Shown piece after piece: positions 53,153-62,549 of a DNA stretch of 64,000 nucleotides. The translations under genes and the position numbers were made by a program. Position 1 is the stretch's first letter. Each line of letters opens with the position of its first letter. The DNA comes from Verrucomicrobiota bacterium (GTDB taxonomy: Bacteria; Verrucomicrobiota; Verrucomicrobiia; Limisphaerales; JADJPG01). Where the stretch lies: positions 1 through 64,000 of the forward strand of contig JADJPG010000033.1 in assembly GCA_016713365.1 (NCBI GenBank). Direction: 5' to 3'. Under the pieces are notes generated by a model that ran no database searches, was not told where the DNA came from, and saw only the letters and a list, made by a program, of their open reading frames with translations.

Positions 53153-55198
53153 TAATTCAATGAGGCTTGAGTCGTTTTTGTATCCTTCGCCGTGTCGCCC
53201 TTCTCGTCGAGCTCCGTTGAGCGGCGATATTGGAACGGCAGGCTCTTCACAATCTCAGTCACGAGAGTCGCCGCCCGAAACTGATCGCTGCACAGTCTTG
53301 GAAATCTGCTTCACCACCGGCGTGTCGTAATACTCCAGCCCGCGACCGAGCGCGTAGGCGAGCATCTTCTCCGTGATGTTGCGCGTATAATCATCCGTGC
53401 GCTTGAGCAGGAGCTGCTTCAACTCCGCCGGCCCGGTGAACTTCTCGCCCGTGGTCATCTCGCCCGAAGCATCCACGACTTCATCCGCCACCTTGGTGCG
53501 GAAGCGACCGATGGCGTCGAAGTTCTCCAAACCAAACCCGAGCGGGTCCATGCGCTTGTGGCAACCGGCGCAATCCGGCTGCACGCGGTGCTGCTCGAGG
53601 CGCTGGCGGAACGTCAGACCATCCCGCGGCTTGTCGTCCGGCGGCAGGCTCTTCACCAACGGCGGCGGTGGTGGCGGAGGCGTGCCGAGAATTTCCTCCA
53701 ACACCCAGCGCCCACGCAACACCGGACTCGTGCGCAATGGATACGAAGTCACCGTCAACACGCTCGCCATGCCGAGCACACCACCGCGCTGACGATCGTT
53801 GAGCGACACGCGCTGGAACGCTTTTCCAGTGACGCCCTCGATGCCGTAGTGCTTCGCGAGCTTTTCGTTGAGGTAGGTGTAGTCGGCGTCGATCACTTCC
53901 AGCAGGCTGCGATTCTCCCGCAGCAATCCGTGGAAGAACTCGATCGTCTCGTCATACATCGCGTCGCGCAGCGCAATCGAGAACTCGGGGAACTTCTTAT
54001 TGTCCGGCTGCGTCACCGTCTTGAGCTCCTTCACGCGCAACCATTGGCCCGCGAAATTTTCGGCAAACGCCCGCGCCTTGGGGTCCTGCAACATCCGCCG
54101 CACCTGCGCTTCGAGCACCGCTGGCTCCCCGAGCTTGTTCGCCGCGGCCTGGGCGAAGAGCTCGTCATCCGGCATTGAGGACCACAGGAAATAGGAGAGC
54201 CGATTCGCGAGTTCGAAATCGCGCACGCGATGAATCACCGGCGAGCCCGCCGGGAGAGAAGCGGCAGACCCGGAACTCTTCTTACCCGCAACAGCCGCCT
54301 GCGAGTCCTCCACGCGGAAGAGGAAGTGCGGCGAGACAAGCATGCTCTTGAGACCGAGCTTCACAGAATCCTCGAACGACTCCCCTCGCTTCAGCGCGGC
54401 GTTGAAGACCGACTCCAATCGCTTCAGCTCGTCCTTCTCCACCGGACGCCGGTAAATCCGCGGCGCGTGATGCGCGAAAATCTTCCGCGCCGCGTCGCGC
54501 TTCGAGACGCCTTTGTCCGGCCGCGCGATGAAAATGACCTCGGGCTTCGCGGCGTTCACCACGTCACCTGCCGCCGCGATGTAGCGTTCCATGAGCACAG
54601 GTGGAATGAAGAGTGTTGCCGCGTTGTTGTCGAAACCGCCGCCACCACCGCCATCCGGCGGAAACTTGTCCGCGGGCCGCGTGTTGACCCCAAACAAGTC
54701 GCGCACCGTGTTGTTGTATTCGAGCCGGCTCAGGCGATGCAGCACGTAGCGACCGGGATCTTTTGGGAGCTTCGATTCATCCACCGCATCCAGCGCGGAC
54801 TCAATCCACACCGCCAATCGATCGCGCTCCTCGGCCGACGGCTGCGGTTTATCCTCCGGCGGCATGTTGCGATCGCGAATCTGCGCCAGCGTCGTCTCCC
54901 ATGTCTTCGGGTCCGAGTGAACCGCCCCGGAATCGAGGAAACGCGCGATATCCACCCCGCCCTTCTTGCGATTCGCGCTGTGGCATTTCGTGCAGTACTG
55001 CTCGAGGAGAGGACGAATCTCTTTCTGGAAGTCCGCCGTCGGCTCAGCCGCGAGCGGCAGCTGCATCAGGCCAAGCGCGAGCGCAGCGGCAAGGGGCGCA
55101 AGCAGACTTCCCCAACGTCCTCTAGGAGGACACGGGGCACTGCTGCCGGAGGCAGGGTTTTCGGAGCGAGAACGCACACAGAAAGGACTGGTTTTCAA
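53152..55198 (-). CDS. DUF1587/1592/1588/1585 planctomycete-type cytochrome protein, frameshifted near its end
   Basis: Begins with TTG at 55198 (a GTG at 55177 is the alternative), with a signal peptide including LLAPLAAALALGLMQLPLA. Cytochrome-like motif CTKCH (69-73), then DUF1587, DUF1592 (LANRLSYFLWSSMPDDELFA), DUF1588 with CAGCH and DUF1585. The open frame stops at 53255 after 647 residues (ISKTVQRSVSGGDSRD). A different frame continues at once with SDQFRAATLVTEIVKSLPFQ and ends in TAA overlapping the DUF1552 ATG. One base (+1) or two bases (-2) near 53287-53293 separate the frames. The coordinates given are for the restored gene; an assembly error is possible. Confidence 0.82.
55117..55155. 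repeat. Pair of small palindromes within the DUF1592 leader
   Basis: GTCCTC-TAG-GAGGAC (55117-55131) and CTGCC-GGA-GGCAG (55143-55155) lie in the region coding residues about 15-28 of the DUF1592 protein, between the start and the signal-peptide core. This part of the protein (Pro-, Ser- and Gly-rich) is not family-like and may be a captured intergenic element. Confidence 0.35.
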
Positions 55199-55323
55199 CG
55201 AGGGACATTCACGGGAATCTCAATCCGGAACCACGCGCTTCCACAGCGACGAGAGCAATGATTGCCAGATTGACCGCTGCTGTATACTTTGCCCGCTTTG
55301 AAGAATGTATTGACCGAAGAACG

Positions 55324-55902
55324 ATGAAGACGGAAACGACAGCCCCAAACGTCACGCCCACCGCAGAGAACCCGTCCGCGACGGACGCCGCCGGAGCTGG
55401 CGCTGAAACCGGCGCCGAACTGACTCCCGCTGCCATCGCGGAATTGAAGACGCAAGCCGCCAAGGCGAAGGACCACTGGGAGGCGCTGGTCCGCACGACC
55501 GCCGATTTCGACAATTTTAAGAAACGCGCCGCGCGCGAGCGGCAGGACGCGGTGAAGTTCGCCAACGAATCGCTGCTCCAGAAGCTCATCCCGATCCTCG
55601 ACACCTTTGACATGGCGCTGGCCGCCGCTGCGAATGCGAAGGAAGGCACGGCTCAATCCCTTCAGACTGGCGTGAGCATGATTCTCTCGCAGTTTCGCAA
55701 TACGTTGACCGACGCCGGGCTCGAAGAATTGGACGCCTCCGGAAAGCCGTTCGATCCGAACTTCCACGAAGCCGTCTCGCAACAGGAGACCGCCGATGTG
55801 CCGGAAGGTCACGTCGTTCAGCAGCTGCGCAAGGGTTACAAATTGAAGGAACGGCTGCTGCGTCCCGCCACCGTCATCGTGGCCAAAAAGCCCTCGGCGT
55901 AA
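55324..55902 (+). CDS. grpE: Nucleotide exchange factor GrpE
   Basis: 192 residues from the ATG at 55324; the frame open to 55258 adds 22 residues not seen in GrpE. GrpE releases ADP from DnaK. A disordered acidic/Ala-rich start is followed by the long helix (DHWEALVRTTADFDNFKKRA ... RERQDAVKFANESLLQKLIP) and the C-terminal beta domain ending NFHEAVSQQETADVPEG and RLLRPATVIVAKKP. dnaJ follows after 30 bases and rsmE after that, but dnaK is not in the window. Confidence 0.93.
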   Translation: MKTETTAPNVTPTAENPSATDAAGAGAETGAELTPAAIAELKTQAAKAKDHWEALVRTTADFDNFKKRAARERQDAVKFANESLLQKLIPILDTFDMALAAAANAKEGTAQSLQTGVSMILSQFRNTLTDAGLEELDASGKPFDPNFHEAVSQQETADVPEGHVVQQLRKGYKLKERLLRPATVIVAKKPSA

Positions 55903-55932
55903 TCCCGTTCAAGCCGCACTCAAGCTGCCGCC

Positions 55933-57084
55933 ATGTCCAAACGCGACTATTACGAGGTTCTCGGAATCCAGAAGGGAGCCAGCGACGAGGAGATCAAAAA
56001 GGCCTATCGCAAGATGGCCATCAAGTATCACCCGGACAAGAATCCGGGCGACAAGGCGGCGGAGGAGAGCTTCAAGGAAGTGGGCGAAGCGTATGAAGCG
56101 CTGAGCGACCCACAGAAACGCGCCGCCTACGATCAATACGGCCACGACGCGTTTGATCCCCGGCGGCGGGCGAGCGGACGCGGCGGCGGCTTCCACGATC
56201 CGTTCGATGTGTTCCGCGAAGCCTTCGGTGGCGGCGGCGGTGGTGGCGGCGTGGAGGACATCTTCGAACAATTCTTTGGCGGCGGTTCCCGACGCGATCC
56301 GACCGGCCCCGAGCGCGGCGCAAACCTGCGCTACGATTTGGAGATCGAATTCGAAGAAGCCGCCAACGGCTGTGAGAAGGACATTTCGCTCACCAAGATG
56401 GACGAGTGCGAAACCTGCCACGGTTCCGGAGCCGAGGAAGGCGCACAAAAGAAGCCGTGTCAGCTCTGTGGCGGACGCGGCCAGGTGATCACCGCGCGCG
56501 GCATTTTCAGCATCGCGCAGACCTGCCCGCGCTGCTCGGGGGCCGGACGAACGGTCGATAAGCCTTGCCGCAAGTGCAATGGCGCCGGACGCACGGAACG
56601 CACGACGAAGAAGAAGATCCGCATTCCGCCAGGAGTCGACACCGGCACGCGCCTGCGTTCCACCGGAGACGGCGAAGCGGGAATGCGCGGCGGACCGTCT
56701 GGAGATTTGTTCGTTGTCCTGCACGTCAAGACTCACTCCCTCTTTGAACGCGAAGGCGACGACCTGGTTTACGAACTGCCGATAAGTTTCGTACAAGCCG
56801 CACTCGGCGCGGAAATCGAAGTTCCGTCGCTGAACAGCAAAGTGCCGTTGCGCATTCCCGCCGGAACACAGCCGGGACAGATGTTTCGAGTGAATGGCAA
56901 GGGCATCAAAAATGCGCAAGGCTACGGCTGGGGTGATTTGCATGTTCGCGTTTCCGTGGAGGTGCCCTCGCACCTGAACGCGTCCCAGCGCGCAAAGCTT
57001 CAGGAATTCGCAGCGCTTTGCGACGAGAAGGTGAATCCAATCACTCAGAGCTTTTTCGAGAAAGCGAAGAAGCTTTTCAAATAA
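55933..57084 (+). CDS. dnaJ: Chaperone protein DnaJ
   Basis: 383 residues, complete type I DnaJ. J domain with HPD at 33-35 (KYHPDKNPGD), a Gly/Phe-rich region (about 75-125), and the Zn region from Cys159 to about 219 with four motifs: CETCHGSG, CQLCGGRG, CPRCSGAG and CRKCNGAG. C-terminal substrate-binding domains follow (VELPISFVQAALGAEIEVP; FRVNGKGIKNAQGYGWGDLH). DnaJ stimulates the ATPase of DnaK and delivers unfolded clients. It sits in grpE-dnaJ-rsmE order, a usual stress-response context. Confidence 0.95.
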   Translation: MSKRDYYEVLGIQKGASDEEIKKAYRKMAIKYHPDKNPGDKAAEESFKEVGEAYEALSDPQKRAAYDQYGHDAFDPRRRASGRGGGFHDPFDVFREAFGGGGGGGGVEDIFEQFFGGGSRRDPTGPERGANLRYDLEIEFEEAANGCEKDISLTKMDECETCHGSGAEEGAQKKPCQLCGGRGQVITARGIFSIAQTCPRCSGAGRTVDKPCRKCNGAGRTERTTKKKIRIPPGVDTGTRLRSTGDGEAGMRGGPSGDLFVVLHVKTHSLFEREGDDLVYELPISFVQAALGAEIEVPSLNSKVPLRIPAGTQPGQMFRVNGKGIKNAQGYGWGDLHVRVSVEVPSHLNASQRAKLQEFAALCDEKVNPITQSFFEKAKKLFK

Positions 57085-57132
57085 ACAGCGAACCGAGAGC
57101 CGACGGATCCCTCGAACCGCTTTCGCCATCAG

Positions 57133-57888
57133 ATGCACCGTTTCTATCTGCCACCGGAAGAGTGCAACGGCGGAATCTTGACGCTGACTGATCGCGAGGC
57201 GCACCACGCGGCGCGCGTGCTGCGTTTGCGCAAGGGCGATACCGTAGTGGTCTTAAACGGCGCCGGAACCATCCATCACACTGAAGTAGGGGAGGTTTCG
57301 CGCGACGCGGTCAGCTTGCTGGTGAAGCGAACGGAGGAATCCCCTGCTCCGCCGTGTGCGATCACGCTCGTTCAAGCGATCCCCAAGGGAAAGCTTCTCG
57401 ACTCAATCATCCAGAAGGCGACCGAGCTTGGCGTGAGCCGGGTGATTCCACTGTTGAGCGATCGCGTGATCTCTCAGATCGACGAAGACAACGCCGAGAC
57501 AAAGACCGAGCACTGGCGCACGGTTGCGATCGAGGCGATCAAGCAATCCGGATCACCCTGGCTGCCAGAAATCAAATCGGCCGCCAGCCCCGGACAATTG
57601 CTCGCGCGCCGGGAAGAGTTCGACCTCTGGTTCATCGCGTCCCTTCAGCCCGGAAGCAGGCATCCGCGTGAGTGGTTTGAGGAGTTTCGCACGCGCCAAG
57701 GACGTGAACCCAAAACCGCATGCATTTGGATCGGTCCGGAGGGCGACTTCACCGAGCGCGAAGTTGCAGACGCCATCGCCGCCGGAGCGAGGCCGATCAC
57801 ATTGGGAAGACTCGTGCTGCGCTGCGAAACGGCAGCGACATTTTGCCTGTCCGTATTGAACTACGAGACTCAATCACGCGAGGCGTGA
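57133..57888 (+). CDS. rsmE: 16S rRNA (uracil-1498-N3)-methyltransferase
   Basis: 251 residues. RsmE methylates U1498 of 16S rRNA with S-adenosylmethionine; it is a SPOUT-type enzyme with a knotted C-terminal domain. Seen: N-terminal PUA-like RFYLPPEECNG, EAHHAARVLRLRKGD, then GKLLDSIIQKATELGVSRVI and the knot sequence IWIGPEGDFTEREVADAIAA with LGRLVLRCETAATFCLSVLN. The gene follows dnaJ by 48 bases, a recurring neighbourhood. Its last 15 bases overlap the end of the convergent methyltransferase gene. Confidence 0.95.
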   Translation: MHRFYLPPEECNGGILTLTDREAHHAARVLRLRKGDTVVVLNGAGTIHHTEVGEVSRDAVSLLVKRTEESPAPPCAITLVQAIPKGKLLDSIIQKATELGVSRVIPLLSDRVISQIDEDNAETKTEHWRTVAIEAIKQSGSPWLPEIKSAASPGQLLARREEFDLWFIASLQPGSRHPREWFEEFRTRQGREPKTACIWIGPEGDFTEREVADAIAAGARPITLGRLVLRCETAATFCLSVLNYETQSREA

Positions 57889-58968
57889 TTGAACCAACAC
57901 CCGAAAGGCACGGCCCAGATGCTCCGGATGAGTGAGCGCTTGGAACTGCCGAATTTCAGGGCCGGAGGGAGGATTGAAATCGGTCCACACCCTCCGTGCG
58001 ATGCTCGACAGAAACTCTGGCTGCGAAACAAACGCTTCCGTCTTCAGGCCCGCGTTCTCGCCCTCACGGATCAACTGGGTGAAGTTCACATGGGCAGTCA
58101 AATCTTGTTCGCCAGGAGTCGCGAGCAGATCATTACCAACCGACTGTCGACGATAGGAGCGGAGAGTCCCGTCCCGGCGTTCGGGAGTGAGGAATTGCTC
58201 GGCCAGCATGCCATAATCGATCGTGCACAAACGGCCTCGCCGAAGCATCTTCGCCGCGTCACGCCACCAGTCACCTGCTTCGGGGCTGACTTCAAGGATA
58301 TAGCCATCCGGCAACACAGCGCATAACTCAGACGGCAGGACGAACCCAGCGCGTTCAAGCGCTTCCTCGCAGCGAAACGCGGAATCGAGCATCCTTTGCC
58401 AAACGAACTGTTCACCGTCCAGTCCGACGCCCCATTCGAACCAACGTCGCCGAACTGAATCCCAGCCCAGACGGTGGATCGGAAATGCATCGATCAATTC
58501 ATTGGAGAAAATGACGCCGGTGACACCGTCCGCTTGTAGATCGGCAAGGGAATTTACCCAACGAACGGGATTGCCATAAGCCTTCAGCGTGGACTGCTGC
58601 CAAGCGCGGCGGGTTTCGGAAGGCTCAACCAAAATATACGAGATACGCTCAAAGATACCGGGGTGGCGATCGCGAACCGCACCGAGAAGATCGCACGCCA
58701 GCTGACCATCATGCGCCCCGGCCTCGACCCATCGGACAGGACCGGAAAATTCTTCGCACCAAGAGGCGAACTGGGCGGCAAGAAACCGCCCAAACAAGTC
58801 CCCGACACTGACGCTGGTCACAAAATCACCGCGCCGACCAACTGATTCACGAAAGCGCTCGTAGTATCCAGTTTTTGGACAGTATAGGGCCAATTCCATG
58901 AATCGGTGAAACGAGACGACACCTGTTCTCGCCATCTCGGCACGCAGAATGGACGCTGGATCGGGCAC
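57874..58968 (-). CDS. SAM-dependent methyltransferase, MidA/NDUFAF7 (DUF185) family
   Basis: 364 residues beginning with GTG at 58968. The family includes the mitochondrial factor that methylates an Arg of complex I. Seen: the N-terminal FMELALYCPKTGYYERFRES, the phosphate/SAM-loop variant VRWVEAGAHDGQLACDLLGA, FSNELIDAFPIHRLGWD and TIDYGMLAEQFLTPERRDGT. The protein is presumably cytoplasmic; in bacteria its target is uncertain. It is divergent to pilT with only 54 bases between, and the 3' end overlaps rsmE by 15 bases. Confidence 0.9.
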   Translation of the reverse strand: MPDPASILRAEMARTGVVSFHRFMELALYCPKTGYYERFRESVGRRGDFVTSVSVGDLFGRFLAAQFASWCEEFSGPVRWVEAGAHDGQLACDLLGAVRDRHPGIFERISYILVEPSETRRAWQQSTLKAYGNPVRWVNSLADLQADGVTGVIFSNELIDAFPIHRLGWDSVRRRWFEWGVGLDGEQFVWQRMLDSAFRCEEALERAGFVLPSELCAVLPDGYILEVSPEAGDWWRDAAKMLRRGRLCTIDYGMLAEQFLTPERRDGTLRSYRRQSVGNDLLATPGEQDLTAHVNFTQLIREGENAGLKTEAFVSQPEFLSSIARRVWTDFNPPSGPEIRQFQALTHPEHLGRAFRVLVQSRLA

Positions 58969-59022
58969 TAAGTTGTTCTCCGGACGGGCTTCGGCAACGG
59001 TTTTGCTTAACAGAGCCGCTGT

Positions 59023-60117
59023 ATGGCTAAAATCGATGCATTTTTCAACTTAATGTTCGAGCAGAAGGCCTCGGACCTGCATCTCTCGACCGGCAATCCG
59101 CCCATTCTTCGCATCCACGGCGAACTGCATCGGGTCGACTATCCGCCGCTCGAGAATGACGGCTTGAAGGCGATGCTTTACGAGATCGCGCCGGAGTACA
59201 AGATCAAAACGTTCGAGGAAACCGGCGACGTCGATTTCGGTTATGAAATTCCGAACGTCTCCCGCTTCCGCGCCAACTTCTTCAATCAAAAGAACGGCAT
59301 CGGAGCCGTCTTCCGCCAGATTCCGAGCAAAGTCATCTCATTCGAAGATTTCGAAAAGATGGACGCCGCCTTGCCGCCGGTGCTGAAGAAATTCGCGATG
59401 CTGCAGAAAGGTCTCGTGCTGGTGACCGGGCCAACAGGTTCCGGCAAGTCGACAACGCTCGCTGCAATGCTCGACTACGCGAACAAAAATCGCAAAGACC
59501 ACATCATCACGGTCGAAGATCCGATCGAATTCGTTCACGAGAGCAAGAACAGCCTCGTCAACCATCGCGAAGTCGGCGTCCACACCCAAGGATTTGCCTC
59601 CGCACTCCGCGGCGCGCTACGCGAAGATCCCGACATCATTCTGGTCGGCGAAATGCGCGATCTGGAAACCATCGAACTGGCAATCACCGCCGCCAGCACC
59701 GGTCACTTGGTCTTCGGCACCCTGCATACTCAAAGCGCGGCCAAGACCGTCGATCGTATCATCGACGTCTTCCCTTCCGAGCAACAGAACAAGGTACGCG
59801 CCACACTTTCTGAATCACTCCGAGGCGTTGTCGCGCAAAACCTGTTCAAGCGCGTCGACAAAAAAGGACGCTGCGCGGCCCTGGAAATCCTCGTCTTCAC
59901 CACGGCGGTGGCGAACCTTGTTCGCGAAGGCAAGACGCACCAAATCCCCGGCATGATTCAGGTCGGCAAGAAGCTGGGCAACACGCCGCTCGATGACTCG
60001 ATCATGGATCATCTAAAGATGAAGCGCATTTCACCCGAAGAAGCTTACGACAAGTGTCTTGATAAAAAGAAATTCCGGCCCTTCCTGGCCACGCCTCCGC
60101 TGGATGACGAAGTTTGA
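59023..60117 (+). CDS. pilT: PilT-type twitching ATPase
   Basis: 364 residues. PilT-type ATPases power retraction of type IV pili at the inner membrane. Seen: N-terminal domain with ASDLHLSTGNPPILRIHG, Walker A GPTGSGKST starting at residue 136, Asp box VEDPIEFVHES, Walker B LREDPDIILVGEMRDLET, His box STGHLVFGTLHTQSA and a variant of the AIRNLIRE motif (AVANLVREGKTHQIPGMI). A second PilT-like gene follows 67 bases later, as in pilT-pilU pairs. The C-terminus (LDKKKFRPFL) is unremarkable. Confidence 0.93.
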   Translation: MAKIDAFFNLMFEQKASDLHLSTGNPPILRIHGELHRVDYPPLENDGLKAMLYEIAPEYKIKTFEETGDVDFGYEIPNVSRFRANFFNQKNGIGAVFRQIPSKVISFEDFEKMDAALPPVLKKFAMLQKGLVLVTGPTGSGKSTTLAAMLDYANKNRKDHIITVEDPIEFVHESKNSLVNHREVGVHTQGFASALRGALREDPDIILVGEMRDLETIELAITAASTGHLVFGTLHTQSAAKTVDRIIDVFPSEQQNKVRATLSESLRGVVAQNLFKRVDKKGRCAALEILVFTTAVANLVREGKTHQIPGMIQVGKKLGNTPLDDSIMDHLKMKRISPEEAYDKCLDKKKFRPFLATPPLDDEV

Positions 60118-60184
60118 ACTCAGGAGAATGCCCAGCGACTCGCACCACCAGTTCGGCAAAGCGACTTAAACCAGAATTCTAATC

Positions 60185-61396
60185 ATGCGCCGCAACGAGC
60201 TCGATTACATCCTCAGCACGATGCTGGACTTCCACAAGGACGTGTCGGACCTCATCTTCACGGTCGACAAACCGTTCCAAGTGGAGGCCGCTGGTCAACT
60301 CACGGCGGTCCCCATTAATCCGCCGATCGAAAAGCTGACCTCCTTTCACACGGAGATGATCGCCATGAACCTCCTGGCCGGGAGTCAACGCCTCACGGAA
60401 GATCTCCTGCGCACCGGCTCATGCGACGCCTCGTATTCCCTGGGAGACCGTGCGCGCTTCCGCGTAAACATCTTCTCACAACGCGGCGCCTACTCGATCG
60501 TTCTTCGCAAACTCAACGCGCAGATCCCTTCGTTGACCGATCTATTTCTTCCACCGGTCATCCTCAACGCGGCGAAGGAGAAAACAGGCTTGGTGCTGGT
60601 CACCGGCGCCACCGGCTCCGGCAAATCGACCACGCTGGCCGCGTTGATCAACGAGATCAATCATCGCTCGGCAATCCACATCATCACCCTGGAAGACCCG
60701 GTCGAATTTGTTTACGCCCAGCACAACGCGACCATCAATCAGCGTGAACTCGGAACAGATTTCGACTCGTTCTCGACCGGCCTGCGCGCCGCACTACGTC
60801 AGGCGCCGAAGGTAATCCTCGTCGGCGAAATGCGTGATCGCGCCACCGTAGAGATCGCTTTGAGCGCCGCGGAAACCGGCCACTTGGTCTTTAGTACGCT
60901 TCACACGATTGACGCGGGTCAGACGATCAATCGTATTCTCGGCATGTTCGAAACCGAGGAGCAGGAACAAGTGCGCTACCGCCTCTCAGACACGCTCCGT
61001 TGGATCGTGGGACAACGTCTGGCTCCCAAAGTCGGCGGTGGACGTCACCCGCTCATCGAAGTCATGGGAAACAACCTGCGCACGAAGGAAACGATCGTTC
61101 AGGGGGAGAGCGAGGGGAAAAGTTTCTACGAGATCATCGAAGCCAGCCACACGTTCGGCTGGTGCACGTTCGACGATTCGTGCCTCGAAGCCTACAAAAA
61201 GAACATCATCTCCGAGGATACCGCGTTGATGTATTGCAGCAAACGCGGAGTAGTGACTCGCGGCATTGATACCATCCGGAAATCTCGCGGCGACACGACC
61301 TCAAACATCACCGACCTGCGGATGTCACCCTCGCCAGAGATCAATCGCGGCGCCAAGCCTGCGGCGCCACCGCCCTTAACCATCAAAATGAAATAA
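60185..61396 (+). CDS. PilT/PilU-like secretion ATPase
   Basis: 403 residues, paralogous to PilT. Walker A GATGSGKST starts at residue 141; Walker B RQAPKVILVGEMRDRATVEI and His box ETGHLVFSTLHTIDA are intact. The C-terminal motif differs from PilT (EVMGNNLRTKETIVQGESEG) and the tail is longer, ending with a Pro-rich basic stretch (INRGAKPAAPPPLTIKMK). It resembles PilU-like accessory retraction ATPases. The order pilT, pilT2, receiver-like gene (four bases apart) suggests one transcript. Confidence 0.9.
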   Translation: MRRNELDYILSTMLDFHKDVSDLIFTVDKPFQVEAAGQLTAVPINPPIEKLTSFHTEMIAMNLLAGSQRLTEDLLRTGSCDASYSLGDRARFRVNIFSQRGAYSIVLRKLNAQIPSLTDLFLPPVILNAAKEKTGLVLVTGATGSGKSTTLAALINEINHRSAIHIITLEDPVEFVYAQHNATINQRELGTDFDSFSTGLRAALRQAPKVILVGEMRDRATVEIALSAAETGHLVFSTLHTIDAGQTINRILGMFETEEQEQVRYRLSDTLRWIVGQRLAPKVGGGRHPLIEVMGNNLRTKETIVQGESEGKSFYEIIEASHTFGWCTFDDSCLEAYKKNIISEDTALMYCSKRGVVTRGIDTIRKSRGDTTSNITDLRMSPSPEINRGAKPAAPPPLTIKMK

Positions 61397-61400
61397 TCGC

Positions 61401-61856
61401 ATGTCGATGGATTTTGATTTCTTAACAGCAGCCGACAAACCGGCACTGATCGCCCTGAGCACTCCTGAACTGCAGGAGACGGCCAAGACAGCGCTCGACC
61501 AGCTCGGCTACAAGGTTCACACCGCAGTGAACCACGGCGAATTCATCCATAAGTTCGGTCAGGTCGCCTACCAGGTCGTGATCATCGAGGAGATGTTTTC
61601 TTCCGCAACCCCCGAGGAGAACGAAAGCCTCCACGTGCTGCAACGGATGCCGATGAACACTCGTCGGAATTCGACCGTGATTCTGTTCGGATTCAACATG
61701 GCGACCTTCAATCCCATGCAGGCATACCAGCAGTGTGTCCACGCCGTGGTGAATCCATCGGAGATGTTCCTCCTGCTTCAACTGATCCAAAAGGCCACCG
61801 CGGATAACGACATGTTCCTGCACACGTTCCGCGAAGTCCAACGTCGAGTCGCCTAG
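61401..61856 (+). CDS. Receiver-like protein without phospho-acceptor Asp
   Basis: 151 residues. The alternating strand-helix layout suggests a CheY-like receiver: PALIALSTPELQETAKTALD, then KVHTAVNHGEFIHKFGQVAY, VVIIEEMFSSATPEEN, where the acceptor Asp is expected but Glu63/Glu64 stand, and STVILFGFNMATFNPMQAYQ near the Thr/Ser and Lys strand. The conserved Lys is also not obvious. It is probably a pseudo-receiver, or a protein of similar fold used for binding. Its start is four bases after the stop of the second PilT-like gene, so a part in pilus retraction control is likely. Family not recognised beyond the fold. Confidence 0.7.
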   Translation: MSMDFDFLTAADKPALIALSTPELQETAKTALDQLGYKVHTAVNHGEFIHKFGQVAYQVVIIEEMFSSATPEENESLHVLQRMPMNTRRNSTVILFGFNMATFNPMQAYQQCVHAVVNPSEMFLLLQLIQKATADNDMFLHTFREVQRRVA

Positions 61857-62099
61857 CCGACATTCGAGACGCTTCCTCCCAAGTGTCCGAATCTTGGACT
61901 GCCTGCCGCAATAGGCACCCGGCCTCTCGCGTTGTTGAATCCCAGCCGAGCGCCATTTGGTAGGTTCAAGGCCTCTCCACGAGTGACTTACGCCACCCGT
62001 TCCGGTTTTCTGAAGAAATCTCGAGAAGGATTCGAGCCCCTTCCTCATCTGGCAGGCCGGCTGCTAAAAGTCGCGGGAGTGAACATACTTTAACAAGCC

Positions 62100-62546
62100 A
62101 TGCGTATTCAAAGGAACAAGTCGACCGATTGCGGCGGATTTACGCTGATGGAATCCATCATCGCGTCCTCGATCGCCGCGATGATGTTTGGAGGGATCGT
62201 CTACGGCTACATCCAGTCGGGTCGTAACGCAGAATGGTCCGCATACTCGTTTGCCGCGCAGTCAATGGCCATGCAAAGACTCGAACAGACCCGGGCCTGC
62301 AAATGGGATCCGGAGTCGACCCCGTCCGTCGACGAGTTAATCAGCTCAAACTTTCCTACGGTGGTGAGCATCCTCGACGTCCCGATGAGCGGATCGAACT
62401 ACATTTACGCCACAAACTTCACGACGATCTCCACCATCAGCACCGCGCCGCAACTTCGGATGATTAAGGTGGAATCCGTCTGGGGTTTTATCAACGGTCG
62501 ACTCTACACCAACAGCATCGCGACCTGCCGGGCACCGGACGCTTGA
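62100..62546 (+). CDS. Type IV pilin-like / prepilin protein
   Basis: 148 residues. The prepilin leader and cleavage site are clear: GGF at residues 12-14, cut after Gly13, with Glu at +5 (FTLMESIIASSIAAMMFGGI) and a hydrophobic helix following. The rest has one Cys pair (RACKW, TCRAP). It is probably a minor pilin or pseudopilin assembled with the next two genes; spacing is three bases to the next. No family name can be given. Confidence 0.8.
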   Translation: MRIQRNKSTDCGGFTLMESIIASSIAAMMFGGIVYGYIQSGRNAEWSAYSFAAQSMAMQRLEQTRACKWDPESTPSVDELISSNFPTVVSILDVPMSGSNYIYATNFTTISTISTAPQLRMIKVESVWGFINGRLYTNSIATCRAPDA

Positions 62547-62549
62547 CCC

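Noticed and set aside
55270..55288. TTGACC followed by TATACT upstream of grpE
   Set aside because: The two boxes are only seven bases apart, too close for a sigma-70 promoter. No heat-shock consensus or CIRCE element is visible either.
58960..58980. GGGCAC-like stretch before pilT as a sigma-54 promoter
   Set aside because: The -12 element lacks the GC dinucleotide and the site overlaps the start of the divergent gene.
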